A stretch of 64,000 nucleotides of DNA from Rhynchonema sp. JSB1_4 (lineage: Eukaryota; Nematoda; Chromadorea; Monhysterida; Xyalidae). The stretch is from contig JASAMV010004601.1 in assembly GCA_030248065.1 (NCBI GenBank), positions 1-64,000 of the forward strand, given 5' to 3'. A program made the position numbers and the translations under genes. Shown here one piece after another: positions 31,520-43,582 of the stretch (position 1 is its first letter; each line of letters starts with the position of its first letter). The notes beneath the pieces were generated by a model. It searched no databases. It was given only the letters and a program-made list of their open reading frames with translations, and was not told the origin of the DNA.

Positions 31520-33282
31520 TCACGTCCTGGGCAGCGCGGTGTGCGTGATAATGTTGGCGAATTCTGCAATTACGCAGACGCACATTTTATCAATCTGGGT
31601 AATGTTTCACCAGGCCTATACAGTTCACTATCTTTAAGGTGGAGGCACAAGGCTTAGGCTTGATCTCGTGGTGACACCCACAAGTTGGTCGTCAATCTGG
31701 CATACCCAGGCCACTCAGCTGAGAAGAATCTGTTCTTGTGTGACGAAAAACTACCCGGTCCCAATCACTTCACTGTAAAGAGGGTGGACGGTATCACCAG
31801 TAATGTGCACCGTTGCATGAAACGTCAGCCGACCTTCATAGATGACCTGTCCATCACCATCCTGGTCCGCATCGATCAGAATGTTGTCCAATTCTTCGTC
31901 CGTGATCATTTCGCCCAAATTCATCATCACGTGACGCAGCTCGGCCAACGAGATCTTGCCGTTGCCGTCCTTGTCGAACACCTTGATGGATCAGGGTTGA
32001 AAAACAATATGTTGCCTTGAAAAATCAGGGTCATTTTACGCAATGCCCAACCCTGAATGCCTCCCTGATGCCCTCCTCTGAATCGGTGCTGCCCATCTTC
32101 TGTGTCATCAACGTGATGAACTCGGGGAAATCGATCACGCCGTTGCCTGAATGAGAAAGGTGATTACTCACCGTGGCCAGTTACGGTATCCTAGCACCAC
32201 CATGGTAACCAAGCTAGCAACCCAATATCTAGGAACCGTAAACCTGCCGAAATTACCGTAATCACTTACAGCAACCAGAAACTACTGTAACCCAGTTACA
32301 GGTCCAAATTCTCGAAAGCAGTGCCGCCGCCAGGGGGCGGTTGCGCCGCAACAGTGTATTTGATATGTCTTACGCTCTCCATCTCGGTGCGTCAATTCCC
32401 TTTTATTCCCAAAACTTTACGTGCGTCGAAGAACGCGGATTTTTGCGTAAGCGCGCAACGAATTGAGGTCAGGTCAGCCAGCTGGAAGTTGTCATCATCG
32501 TGTTTGGGTGCGCAACCACCCCGATGGCAGTTGCGCTTTTGAGAATTTGGGCCACAGTGTAACTCAATGGCTGAGTAACTAGCAATACCGTAACCCAATT
32601 ACAGTAACCCGATTCGAACCATCAGCATCGGCCTGGTTGATCATTTTCTGCAGTTCGTTTTCGGTCGGATTCTGTCCCAACGATCGCATTACCGTACCCA
32701 ACTCCTTGGTCGATATCGTACCGTCACCGTCCTTGTCAAATATAGTGAACGCCTCACGCAGCTCTGCAGAGAAATTTTATTTGATTGGATGTTTGGTCTA
32801 TATTGTATCCTGTTTATGCTAAGCCGATAGGACACTGGAATTTGGTTCACTACAACGACCAGAATATTTTTCTGCAAATTTTGAAGCAAAGACAAGTTGC
32901 AAAATAAAATGAAGTGAAGTTTGAATTTTTTTACCTCTTATTTGACTTTCATCCATACACGCCATCTGAAAATAAAAGGTTGTGTTTGGTAACATTTTAT
33001 GCTCATGAAAATGCCAAATCTTTCATTCGCGGAAATTTGGAGAAATGCAGCTGTGCTCTCCACTGTACTGGTACGAAACAGAAAGTGAAAGACAGCAAGT
33101 AAACAAATGCTGGTCTGTAATTTTGAGCCGTGTCATAAACCAAGTAGGATAGAAAGGTCGTTAACTTAAAAAATGACACCACAGGAAAATGCAGAGGGGT
33201 GAAATGAGTTTATAATACCGACCGCGGCCTCGAGTTTCAGCCGTTTCTGCTCCAGTTTCTGCATTTCCTCGCGTGAACACAT
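31520..33282 (-). CDS. Calmodulin-like EF-hand protein, copy A
   Basis: Calcium sensor of the calmodulin/troponin C family. Exons in coding order: 33282-33219, 32763-32620, 32146-32052, 31981-31834, 31563-31520; total 495 nt, 164 residues, phases kept. A charged 21-residue leader ([21 protein letters not shown]) replaces the calmodulin N-terminus. Four EF-hands follow, all with canonical loops: [64 protein letters not shown] is identical to calmodulin. The tail [13 protein letters not shown] differs from calmodulin's. Intron positions match copy B exactly. First-exon choice depends on a GTATTA donor and is the weakest point. Confidence 0.88.
31777..31797. repeat. Pogo-like transposon end in calmodulin-like A intron 4
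   Basis: CACTGTAAAGAGGGTGGACG is a variant of the CCACTATAAAGAGGA end found at five other places (near 15586, 24241, 27143, 45141, 59180). Confidence 0.4.
32306..32553. mobile_element. 248-bp inverted-repeat element sharing the core of 13001-13341
   Basis: Ends CAAATTCTCGAAAGC and GCTTTTGAGAATTTG are inverted, followed by complementary GGCGGTTGCGC/GCGCAACC blocks. The interior (32368-32505) repeats the 13121-13240 core, including CTCGGTGCGT and GTCAGCCAGCTGGAA. It lies in intron 2 of the calmodulin-like A gene. Confidence 0.7.
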
Positions 33283-35538
33283 TTTTTCGAATGGGTGGTA
33301 TTATTTTTTTGGCGGTGGTACTTTTTGTGTGGTTAATTTCGAAAATTATTCACACTCCCTGCACTAGGTATACTGTATGCCGTATTATAAAAGCTTTCGG
33401 TGGGTTTGCGGAACAGCGAATTCGCAACAGAACAGGGTGAACTGGTTTGTAAAGACTATCATGGACAAGCTAGACAAGGAACATGCTAATTTTTCAGAAG
33501 AAACGGGCCAGTTGAAAAATGGTTGACACATGTCGTCGACAAAGCGAACTGAACTAAAAATTAGAAAAGAGTATGAGTGTCATGGCAGTCAAGTTTGTAG
33601 TTAAGCGAACGATGTGTGTCGACAACTCTACAATAAGCCGAAAAATAGAGCACGTGAACCTGATGCAGCAAGGAAAAGAGGCGCGCAGACAGGCACAAAA
33701 ACACTTGTTGGTATTCCATGACACCTACCAAAGGTTCGTATGCACGGAATGCTAAATCTTTCACAAGTCAAGCAGAGTTTGTGGTCCAAGTACAGTGCAC
33801 CCATTTTTCAGTGAACTTTTATTGTCTATGTGGTATGGCTTTATGCGCCAACACCGTCGTAACCTCCTGATGCCACTTTATAGTGAATATTCAATGCGGG
33901 GACGGAAATTCAGAGTGTGCACTGTACAGGCGCACTGATATCACAGTCAATAAAGCACAATTTCCGTCAACTGACGTTATTTTCGACTCACCAACGTTAT
34001 TCCATGAGCACGACGAAGTCCCTTGTCCATATGGATTCAGTCGAACAAACACACACACACACAGTTGCGAACGGGACTTGGGAATGTGTGGCAGGATGTG
34101 ACAATCAGCAAAGGTTTGGGGGCAAACAGCGCAGGAAAAACAGCGGAAGTAGACAGTTCAGTTGGGTGAGCCAAACATGGCTTAAAAGTCTACACTCACT
34201 CTTTTGGCGGATCTAGCTTTTGGCCAGGGGGTGCAATTCTCAAAGGACATTTTTATCTAATGCTTGTTTGGTTTGCAAAACTAGTTTTTATCCAGTGCTC
34301 GTTTACAATTGGCCGATTTTAAGCCTGCGCGAAAATTTTGCACTTTTTTCGCGCACGACAGCAAATTTCATGGACCGTACATATCTATCGCGCCGAGCGC
34401 GTGATTTTTTGACCTTTCAACTGCATAAGAGCGAAACTCCTGTTATTTAGGGAGTCCTGTTTCCTTCTTCTCTCCAAAATGATGCCCCCTCCAGGGGCCA
34501 CTTTGACCACAGGGGGGCCTAGGTCTCTGTGCCCCTGAATCCGCTGGTGACTCCCACAATTGTTTACGATCTGCTTTTGTCAAGTGACCCAGGCAGATAC
34601 AATTCAGTTACCAAGTTTTATGTTGGCCCAAATGTTGCCTTGAGTCAAATAATTTTTTCAATCCTGCTGGTTTTTCCTGAGTTGTCTTTCCTATTCCGTC
34701 TGTTCCTGTGTCTTTTCAATGATCGAAGCTGTATCACAACAGCGAAAGGTCGACAATATTGTCACGCGCGTGCGATCCCAAGTGACTTTAGTGCTACTGC
34801 TGTCCAGCTCCAGTTAAGAACTTCAGGTATACATAATTATAATACATGCCTACAATCTGTCTTGTCGCTCAGGCAGTGCTCTACAATTACAGTGGTGCAG
34901 ATAAGCGGCTATCCGGCTGGTTGTTGTTTTGATTTATTACATACATTCGCAGTTCTTGCGCTACTGACGCCTCACATTGATTGAGTCATTCGAAGGGGGT
35001 TGATTTAAAGGAGACAGGACTTGAGTCCACACAAATAAAAACTTTAAATCCCTCGTCACATTGACTCGAATGAGGCACTGATCGCGCCAATGCGCTATCA
35101 TGCATCGAATTGTTCACATTTTTCTCACTCCCCTTGGTTGAAGGTTGGATCCGCCATTGGTACACCATAAAATAATTTAATGAATAAGGACGGAAGGTAA
35201 CGCTCTTCATTCATTGTGGCACGTTCGGTCTTCTATTTGACTGCTTTCTTGTCTGCGTTCATAAATTACATGTTTTCACAAAATTGTACAATCGCACAGA
35301 AGTTGTGAAGATTGTCAATTTTATCACAGAGGGTCCGACAAACAACAAAGACCCCTTTTCTTTCAGTGTTCCTTCTGCACATCCGCAACGAAACGTAAGG
35401 ACCATGAAGTTGACGTTTTAATTCCCGCCTGTTCAACAAAAACTGATAGGAAAGAAAACTGTGGCGCGCTCAGTATTGTGCGCAGAATTTCACACCTCAT
35501 TTGCTTACACAAGCTTCAGCATGTAGTCCATTTGGCTC
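33283..35538. other. Spacer between the two calmodulin-like genes
   Basis: It contains the copy A promoter side and the copy B 3' end, a MITE at 33506-33639 and otherwise AT-rich sequence. Open frames near 34529-34984 show no splice structure or recognisable family. Confidence 0.5.
33506..33639. mobile_element. MITE, GGCTAATTG family
   Basis: GGCCAGTTGAAAAATGG then TTGACACATG at the left; GTGTCGACAACTC then TACAATAAGCC at the right; 134 bp. Confidence 0.7.
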
Positions 35539-38500
35539 TTATCTTCTGCCCGGCGCTGTGTGTGTGATGATTTTTACGAATTCTGAAACATTTTTCGACA
35601 AAAGTAGCAAACTGTAGACATGAGCACCACACTGTCCCTGAACGCTCAAGGCGAGCAAGCGCACACCTTTTTAGCCTATTTCATAGAACGTTGACGCAAA
35701 TGGCTCACAGGACTCGATGACGTTCCTATTTTTGGGGACATTACGCTACAGTGCAAGTTGGCATGGTGCGTCAACCACTCTCAAATTAGCCTATTTACAC
35801 ACCTTCATACACAATACGCCCGTCTCCGTCACAATCTGCATCGATCAGAATGTTGTCCAATTCTTCCGGTGTGATGTCTTCACCCAGATTCATCATCACG
35901 TGACGCAGCTCCTCCATCGATATCACGCCGTCACCGTCCTTGTCGAACACCTTGATGGATCAGGCAACACGTAGATGGTTCAGAAATTTCTTGTCTGTCT
36001 TTTAACGACTGTGAATTTTACGAACCCTGAACGCCTCGCGAATTCCTTCATCCGAATCAGTGCTGCCCATCTTCTGCGTCATCAACGCGACGAATTCGGG
36101 GAAATCGATCACGCCATTGCCTGAATTGACAAGGTGGCCATTGATGTCGTAACCCAGTTAGTTACAATAACCCTATATCTAGTACACTCGACTACCCATC
36201 ACTTACAGAAGCCTATATCACGATCAGTGTTCGAACGGGATCCCGATCCCGATCCCGATCCCGGGATCCCGGCCCCTTTTTCTAATCCCGATCCCGATCC
36301 CGATCCCGTCATTTTGAAAAAGTCAATCCCGATCCCGATCCCGATCCCGCCCAAAAAAGTACCGGGATCGGGATTAAGTTTTGAGAACAAAAAGTAAAAA
36401 TTATGCAATCATAATTCGCCAAGCTGTTGTAAGGGCGCGGCCATGCAAACGCAGGCGCGGGTCAGAAAAATATTCTATGTCCAATAACCGCCCCGTGTTT
36501 GCATGGCCGCACTTGCGGGTCGCGGTCTGCGGGTCACTTGAAACATTTATTTGGCTGCAACACACAAAAATTAACCCATCAGCGTAGAGCCAACGTCGCA
36601 GACGTGCCCGTAGCACAGCGCTGATTGGTTCATTTTTGTGTGTTGGCTAGATAAATGTTTCGAGTGACCCGCAAACCGCAATCCGCAAGTGCGGCCATGC
36701 AAACTCGCGGCGGTCATTGGACATATGTAGAATTATTGCTGACCCGCGGCCCACAACCGTGTTTGCATGGCCGCGCCCCCAAAGAGGTGCTCGACGGCTG
36801 ATTCCGAGCGTGATGAAACCGGTGCTCGACGGCTGATTCCGAGCGTGATGAAACCGCAAGCATCACCAACCGCGAACAAATCGAGCTAGAACTGAACGCT
36901 TACACTAAGTTTCTTCAAACGAAGGGACTCAGTTTCGAGGAAATGTTGTCATGGTGGGCAACAAATGAGACAAAGTTTCCGCGACTGGCACGTCTAGCTT
37001 CCAAAAATCTAAGCGCTTCGCCTGCGAGTGCGCCTTCTGAGCAGCTCTTTTCCAGTGCAGCTGATTTGTTTGATGACCAAAGATACTGCTTGAAACCATA
37101 AAATGGTGAAATGCTTGTCTTTCTGTCAAAGGCTTTGCCACTGATCGACTACAATTATGATCTTTGAACTTATCCGTCATCAGCTATTCTCGATTTCAAT
37201 TGGCTTTGATCACTGTTCCGGGTGTTTATCCATGTGTGATAAACATGTTTCATGGTGGTCTGTGACATTAACTTGCATCTTATGCATAAAATGATAAAAA
37301 CTATTGCTTTTGGACTATCTGGTCAATCCCGATCCCGATCCCGGGATCCCGGGTTTTCAAAACCCGGATCCCGATCCCGATCCCGACACTTTCTTGATCC
37401 CAATCCCGATCCCGATCCCGGGATTAAAAATGAATCCCGTTCGAACACTGATCACGATACCTCAGTGCAGTAGGTAATTTATAACGGCTAGCGTACCCTC
37501 TGGTCCTCAACATCACTATCCCACTGCTCTGGTTACAGTACGCCACCCCCACTACCATAACCCAATTACAATAACCACTCTACAGTAACCAACCATCAGC
37601 GTCGGCCTCATTGATCATTACTTGCAATTCGGCTTCGGTCGGATTCTGTCCCAACGATCGCATTACCGTACCCAACTCCTTGGTCGATATCGTACCGTCA
37701 CCGTCCTTGTCGAATATCGTGAACGCGTCGCGCAACTCTGACACGACCATCGACATTTTGGGTGATGTTTCACTTGTAAACGCTTACGGGCTTATACGCG
37801 TTGTTGAAAACAGTGGCCGGAGTCAAATTTTGTCGATCAGTCCAGTCCCGGAGGGTTTAATCTCTCTGGGTATGTGAGATTTACTGGCAAAACTTTTGTT
37901 TCGACCAGCGTAAAAATTCCGTGTGTGAGCCTTCGTACCAAACCGAGACGTGGAACAGAAGTTTCCGCAACTAAGGCTGTGGACCGACGGCCAACTTCGA
38001 TATTCTGCCGACACTATAATAGACCCAGAGTCAAGTAAGACGCACAACATGGACTGTGAGTGAATAGCGAGCCGGTATAGCTTGTCCCTAGCTGCTCCGT
38101 GCAGAGTTCACACCTCCGTTCATATCCTTCCGTCAAAAAATAACAAAGCCAGAGTCGATTATGACGGGCACTACTGTACATACCAGGTCCGTTCAAAACT
38201 TGACAACGTAAGGATTGATAAAAACATGATAGGAAGAAATGCAGAATAAGTAGAATGAACGTAAAGTACATTACTGTACTGTATGTATACCTGGACGACT
38301 GCTGAGTCAAAGACAAGCCGCGCACATGCCCTTACAATAACGACATAAACCATATCCTGTCTGTCACTATCGCAAAGTAACCCATCGACAACATTGATCG
38401 ATCAATCAAACACAAATTTTTAGTGACACCCGCAATCGAAACGATCCAACCTTTCAGCTCAAAGTCGTTCATGGCCGATATGGCTGCAGGCACAATGGTC

Positions 38501-38869
38501 TTCATCATGGCTCGAGTGCGATTGGCCGTACGAACCACGGATTCAATCTGGTATGTGAAGTGTTCGGAAAAAAATTCGGCGCGGAACTTCTGAGTATATA
38601 AATTATCGTTATTTTCTTTTTTGATCTCTTGCTGCTTGCGGTCACTGTATGTTGTGATACAAACTGCGAAGTGGTTGACGCACATGGTCCCGCGGTATCG
38701 TTGACGTATCGTGGTGACCGCGGTCCGCAGTGAAAGCACCAGGATTATGATTGGCTTTTTGGCAAGCCCTGACATTAATTCTTATGCGTCAGACATAATG
38801 CGGGACGACATGCGTCAACCACTTTACAATTGGCCGCCTTACCTCACTCTTTGACTGCTTGGGTTTCAT
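35539..38869 (-). CDS. Calmodulin-like EF-hand protein, copy B, with N-terminal extension
   Basis: Tandem paralogue of copy A. Exons in coding order: 38869-38843, 38589-38451, 37737-37594, 36120-36026, 35950-35803, 35582-35539; total 597 nt, 198 residues, phases kept. The last four exons have the same lengths as copy A (144, 95, 148, 44 nt). EF loops are canonical: [48 protein letters not shown]; the tail is [13 protein letters not shown]. The first two exons add about 55 residues (MKPKQSKSE, then a helical stretch with [19 protein letters not shown] and ending NDFELK) not seen in calmodulin. They join in frame to ELRDAF with good donors (GTAAGG, GTTGGA). An alternative is a start at 37756 ([12 protein letters not shown]). 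Intron 3 carries a hAT element; introns 1 and 5 carry MITEs. Confidence 0.82.
35672..35791. mobile_element. MITE, GGCTAATTG family
   Basis: AGCCTATTTCATAGAACG then TTGACGCA at the left; GCGTCAACCACTCTC then AAATTAGCC at the right; it fills most of the last intron of calmodulin-like B. Confidence 0.65.
36427..36778. mobile_element. Nested hairpin element inside hAT copy 1
   Basis: GGGCGCGGCCATGCAAAC at the left and GTTTGCATGGCCGCGCCCC at the right bound two 150-bp arms that are reverse complements, with GTGTTTGCATGGCCGCAC repeated internally. hAT copy 2 lacks it at the matching point (after CGCCAAGCTG), so it inserted later. Confidence 0.75.
36786..36855. repeat. Exact tandem duplication of 35 bp
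   Basis: A unit starting GGTGCTCGACGGCTGATTCC occurs twice in tandem just before the hAT transposase remnant. Confidence 0.9.
36862..37165 (+). pseudogene. hAT transposase C-terminal dimerisation domain remnant
   Basis: The plus-strand reading has the hAT-C signature: [22 protein letters not shown], then [15 protein letters not shown], then RYCLKP, an in-frame stop, and [11 protein letters not shown]. This matches the family pattern of WW..N...FP.LA..A followed by ..S.APSER.FS. The catalytic domain is absent and the frame is broken. A diverged copy lies reversed in hAT copy 2 (about 57060-57330). Confidence 0.88.
38655..38835. mobile_element. MITE, GGCTAATTG family
   Basis: Right end GCGTCAACCACTTTACAATT then GGCC is typical; the left end GCGAAGTGGTTGACGCAC is more diverged. 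It occupies most of intron 1 of calmodulin-like B, ending 7 bp from the donor. Confidence 0.6.
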
Positions 38870-40259
38870 GTCGCGCGGTGGAAGTTGTAAATACACAAGT
38901 ACATTACCGTACCATGGGTACCTATGTCTTTTTAGATCTATTATGCGCGGTAGAATTGCGAGATTTAGGAAACTGAATCGAAAGTCACGTCGACTTATTG
39001 CTGATTCAACGACACAAGCTTGTTGTGGCACCTTGCTGCCAGCAAGTTATACTAGGTGCTTATAAGGCGGGTACACGGAGAAAATAGCGCGGGACAAAAC
39101 ACCGGCCTTTGGTTTTGTATTGCCCGCTGTTTTGAACAGTTAGACTTAAGCTTAGGCTCTGGGTTACACTGGATCTTTTGATTTAGGCCAATGCCCTGCC
39201 CCAAGCAAGCGGGGCTTTAAATGTTCGCTAATTTAAAAAAAGACCCGCTGGTATGGGCCCTGCTGTTCCATCCGCGACAGTATATTCCTTATATACATAC
39301 CGTAAGGCTTATATGACATGACATGCGGTAATTCCCTGTGACAATATCAGGGCTTTGAAGCCGGCAGTTATACCGCTTTGGTTGCTGCAGCCCCTTATAC
39401 ACACGTACAGTGCTCAACAATATTTATCAATCACACAAAAATGACTTTATGGCTTTCTCGTATGTGGCTAATCTTATTTGACCAAGTTATTAAACGAAGT
39501 AACAAAGTTTCCGACACAATATGTTATTAGCCGCGGTAGCCGATGTTTAGCTGGCGGCAAATTAGGTGGGCGTATAGCATCCGGGACTACAAAAACAGTG
39601 TTATGAACAAATCGCGCTAACAAAGTAGCATTATACGGTGCATAAGAAAGTCACCTTAGAGCAAGCATCTGCGTGACTTCTAATGGATATATTTACAAGA
39701 GCGCTTAGAACTGCACCGGCCCCGGCTAATTCGATTCAAAATAATAACCACCAAGAATGACAACGCTCTAATACATGCTCTTCAAGATAGAGCCAACATG
39801 CTGGTCTCCGGAAATCTCATTACATCTTGTGCTAACACCGCTGGTACGAAAAGCATAATTAGGAAAACACAAGCTATCGGGATAGGGACTTTCTCATTTT
39901 TGTACCACAACGTTAGCTGCACAGTGTCGAAGTCCCATTTCCGTTGTTTTGCGATGGGGCCGAAAATTGTAAGTGACATGAACGTGTGGTGGAAAAGTCG
40001 AACATTTTTCTTGCACGAAACTGCCTTCAGTGTCATGTTTCTGTGGCTAATTTAGAGTTTTTGTTACATTACATTTATGCTAGGCTGGAAACACGTTTCT
40101 TTAAAATTGTAACAGCTTACATCAAACGCAAACGTGTGTAATCGGTGGTAAGTGCTTCAAGCGTTGCGGGAACCATAACTTTTCACGATGAATTTTATTG
40201 CTGTTGCTGACATTATACACTAGGCAAATTCTTCTTTATCCTCGGACGTGAAAAAATGA

Positions 40260-40400
40260 GGCGTATTGCAGAGTGGTTGAACCGGATGGTTGACCGACAC
40301 AAACGATTGAGACATAAAGATTCAGGTTTTCTATGAACCCGCCGCTTTCAGGTTGTGTTGGTCGTGTCAAAGATCGTTGTCAACCAGTCTGCATTTGGCC
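40260..40400. mobile_element. MITE, GGCTAATTG family
   Basis: GGCGTATTGCAGAGTGG then TTGA at the left; GTTGTCAACCAGTCTGC then ATTTGGCC at the right; 141 bp. Confidence 0.65.
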
Positions 40401-41201
40401 AACGTGGCTCAAATTATTCATGGAAACCTCAGCGATAGCTCCACAATCACAAGCATATATGTACATATGAAAACTTGACTGAATAGGTGGGCCGGTTCCT
40501 GTGAGAGTGAAACACCGAAATTGAATTTCTACTTTTGGGATCAAATACATCCTTACAGTTAGTAATAAACGAATATGAATTTTTATCCCGAATTCCCGAT
40601 ATTGAGCCGCGCACAAGCGTCCAAAGTTGGAAATGTCGGTCATTTTTGGGGTCGACCGGAAGTGAATCTTTTTTGAACAACTGAAGCAGGACATGAGCTC
40701 CTGGAGGCACAGAAATTTCTCAAAATAAACTGCCCCACATGAAAGCACACTGTATGAACCCTATTTTGTATGCCATGCCACCCGCTGCTTCTGCCAATTA
40801 AGCAGCCAAACATGCACCAACATTTCTGCAGAATGCGACGATCCCGCAGTGTGGTGCACTGGTCGCCTTGATGCACCGTCACCGTGCGCTGTTTGATTCA
40901 ATACACCCCAAACGGCTATTCTGCTAACGAATTCTTCAACTATATAGTGCGGGGAATTCGAGACCCAAACTTTTCTAGTATCGAGCTTTTATGCAGTTTC
41001 ATCAGGTTGCATATCCTCGTTTTATGCCCTTCGTGCATATTTCGGTCCTGTTGACATTATACTGTATTTATCCCATTGTACCATTATATAAAAGTTGTGA
41101 TTCAAAAGACACCGCATCACAAGCAAACTATGAACTGGTACACGGTCCACCTGTCCAAATTCAGGCTATTCTGCGTCAAGCGTTTCACACGATTCGACTA
41201 G

Positions 41202-41530
41202 GTATAGTCCGTCCACCGGCTCATGTCACTTTGTGTTGCGGCTGGCTGGTTTGTTCCCTTCCTCCACGTTCTAATGAAAGAGAAACTGAGTGTGACCGAT
41301 TTTGCAAAAAAACTAAAAAATGATCAAATGTGTCGTAAAAGATTGAATTCGATCAAATTTAAAATTAAATTAAATTAAAATGGATAAAACACTTCGATTT
41401 CATAAAAAAGACAATTTAGGACCAAAAATATTTTTTTCCGAAACTCAATTTCTCTTTCATGGAGTGGAGGAAGGGAACAAGTCGGCCAGCAGCATCACAA
41501 AGTGACATGAGTTGATGGACGGACTATACA
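41202..41530. repeat. Inverted repeat with 90-bp arms beside the zinc-finger exon
   Basis: The left arm (about 41202-41293) begins TATAGTCCGTCCACC and contains TTGTTCCCTTCCTCCAC. The right arm (about 41445-41530) is its reverse complement, ending GGACTATA. The spacer is about 150 bp and AT-rich. Confidence 0.75.
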
Positions 41531-41532
41531 AG

Positions 41533-41650
41533 CGTCCTGCGCACGCACACCGACGAGAAACGGTTCCAGTGCCTGAACTGTACCAAAAAGTTCTACCGAA
41601 GTGACCATCTACAGCAGAAACACATTCGCACACATTTGGAGGGTCGTTGA
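41533..41650 (+). CDS. Orphan terminal exon with one C2H2 zinc finger
   Basis: After an AG at 41531-41532 the frame reads 38 residues and [13 protein letters not shown] (a TGEK-type linker following a preceding finger), then the finger [22 protein letters not shown] with spacing C-x2-C-x12-H-x3-H. C2H2 fingers bind DNA. The opening THTDEK linker implies an upstream finger, but none was found on this strand nearby. The splice acceptor AG is supplied by the edge of the inverted repeat at 41202-41530. It may be a gene fragment or a last exon with distant partners. Confidence 0.5.
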
Positions 41651-43537
41651 CGATGATGGGCCTGAGGGCGGACAGATAATGCCTCATGAACGAACAGGGC
41701 GACAATCAAACGAACGAGCCTGATAATTCAGGCACTGATGGAGTGTTGGTCATTGGACAGCAGAATCGAATGTTATTCAATAAAGATTCCTTTCCAGGCG
41801 ACCACTAAAAATGACTAAAATTTCCAAGGACGCTGGTGCGTTGCTCAGTATCCGGATAAAAGTTTATATTCGTTTGTATTTGAACCCAAAAGTACAGTAT
41901 GTAGAAATTCGGTTTCAGTGTGTCACTGCCCGGTCCGCTTTCGCTGGCAAATCTTTTATAGATTAACATAATCACTGTCAAAATATAGTGGTCACAAAAA
42001 CCAGTTATTAGCTTTCTCGCTGGGGTCAGTCAAAGGTGAGATGAGATCAGTGCTACGCGTTCACCGGATATCCCACACAACAAGTGATAGAGACACCACT
42101 AAATTTTTTCAACCAGCTGTATATGCATATGTAGCTTGTTGAGAATAAATAATAAAAATGCGCGCCGAAAAATATTCAAACGCAAATAATAATTATGTCG
42201 ATCAATCTCGTCATTTTTATAATTTATGCAAAAATTTACAAACAACGCATAAAGTCTAAAGTTTGCCTCTTGAACGGCGACGCGCGCGGGCCGCACTTCA
42301 AAACAACCAAAATAACGATATGCAAAAAGGTATTCGTTTAGCTAGTCGCACGCACTGTGAGTTGCGCATTCTCGGTATGTTTCGATGTTTGATGTACTAT
42401 ATGTTGTCCAATGTTGAACATTTTTTGAGGCAAGTTTGTTCGTCAATTTCTTTATCATCGAACTGCACAGCACACGTCTGCTTCTCTTAAAACAGCAGCT
42501 TTCCGTCAGCAGTGCGATGACTGTTTCATTGCGATCCAGTGCAGGTGTGGTAAACAACAACACATCTCTGGAAGTTGTTACGGCGACTCGTCTGAAATCC
42601 GTCAGCAAACACAAGCGTCCGTCTGGTGACGAACCATTTTAAGAAACTGTTCTTATTATTTATTTCAACCGCAAGTTGCCTGTATAGATGCGTGTAGATG
42701 CATCGTTGTTGTATGATACATATTCGTACACCATCACAGGATCTCTTGAATCAATAACTTGATGTAAGAAAAGTGGTTGTCAAGTTTGGAGGCACACCTC
42801 AGTCAATAAAAGCGAAAACCTGTGAAGATACAGAACGCACTACTTCTGAATTGAGAAATCTCTGCTCCTCATTTATGGAAAAAGTTGTGTTCGTTTTCCT
42901 CTGTTTTTTTTTAACATTTTGTTACGTACATATGTAATGCCTATATAAAATGTTTTCTTCAGTATCTGCCACTGTTCACAATCACATGTGAAGTGCACGA
43001 TATGGTTTGCATGTGGGCCTCTTGACCCGGTGACACAACGCGTGTTATAATGTGCGTGCCGATAAAAATAAAACAAACCCTCAGGAAATAATAAAAGTTG
43101 TGCAATATTAATAAAAAAATAATCACAAAGTAAAATAATCATGCGACGGAAGAAAAATGTTCAAAGACCGAGTATTCCTGATATCAACCGTTTGACTGCC
43201 GTTTACATTTCTTCGACAACATGAATTTGATCGGTACGTTTTGATACGATCTGTTTGGCTTTTTATGCTTTTTACGGTAGGGTCAGTGACGCAATACTGG
43301 CATATTTCCGATGCTTGGTCAAGCAGCTCAAACTTTGCGTGTCAAAAAAAAGTAAATTCGTCCGATCACAAATACCCAAAACAGTTTGATATCTGTACGT
43401 ATATATGTATAGTACCCTACAACCTCAACAAAAGTTTCATTAATCTTTCAATTAAGTTTATTTTTAAATTTTGCCTATATCACGATAGTGGTTCTCATCA
43501 GATTTCACTGGGAACATTTTTCTGAGCTTTTAAATAA

Positions 43538-43582
43538 GTAACCAAGTTTGATCTGATCTGATCAACAAGTTTGATGCCGCCC
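43538..43582. repeat. GATATCAAACTTGGT-family ends overlapping the peptidase start codon
   Basis: AACCAAGTTTGATCTGATC is followed by a second CAAGTTTGATGCCGCCC. The predicted ATG at 43574 lies inside the second copy. Confidence 0.55.

Larger units (their letters stand above)
36225..37450 (+). mobile_element. hAT transposon copy 1 with exact 8-bp target duplication
   Basis: Termini CAGTGTTCGAACGGGATC and GATTCATTTT-side ATCCCGTTCGAACACTG are 17-bp inverted repeats. They are flanked by the duplication ATCACGAT (36217-36224 and 37451-37458). Subterminal arrays of GATCCC repeats lie at both ends. The interior encodes a hAT dimerisation-domain remnant and holds a nested hairpin element. It is inserted in calmodulin-like B intron 3 and absent from the copy A intron. 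Confidence 0.93.
38870..43573. other. 4.7-kb stretch upstream of calmodulin-like B and the peptidase
   Basis: Its two ends should hold the promoters of the divergent calmodulin-like B and M28 genes. It contains a MITE (40260-40400), an inverted repeat (41202-41530) and one C2H2 zinc-finger exon (41533-41650). Other open frames are short and unsupported. Confidence 0.5.

Noticed and set aside
36134..37473. Gly-Ser and Asp-Pro repeat open frames
   Set aside because: They come from GATCCC arrays at the hAT ends, not from a gene.
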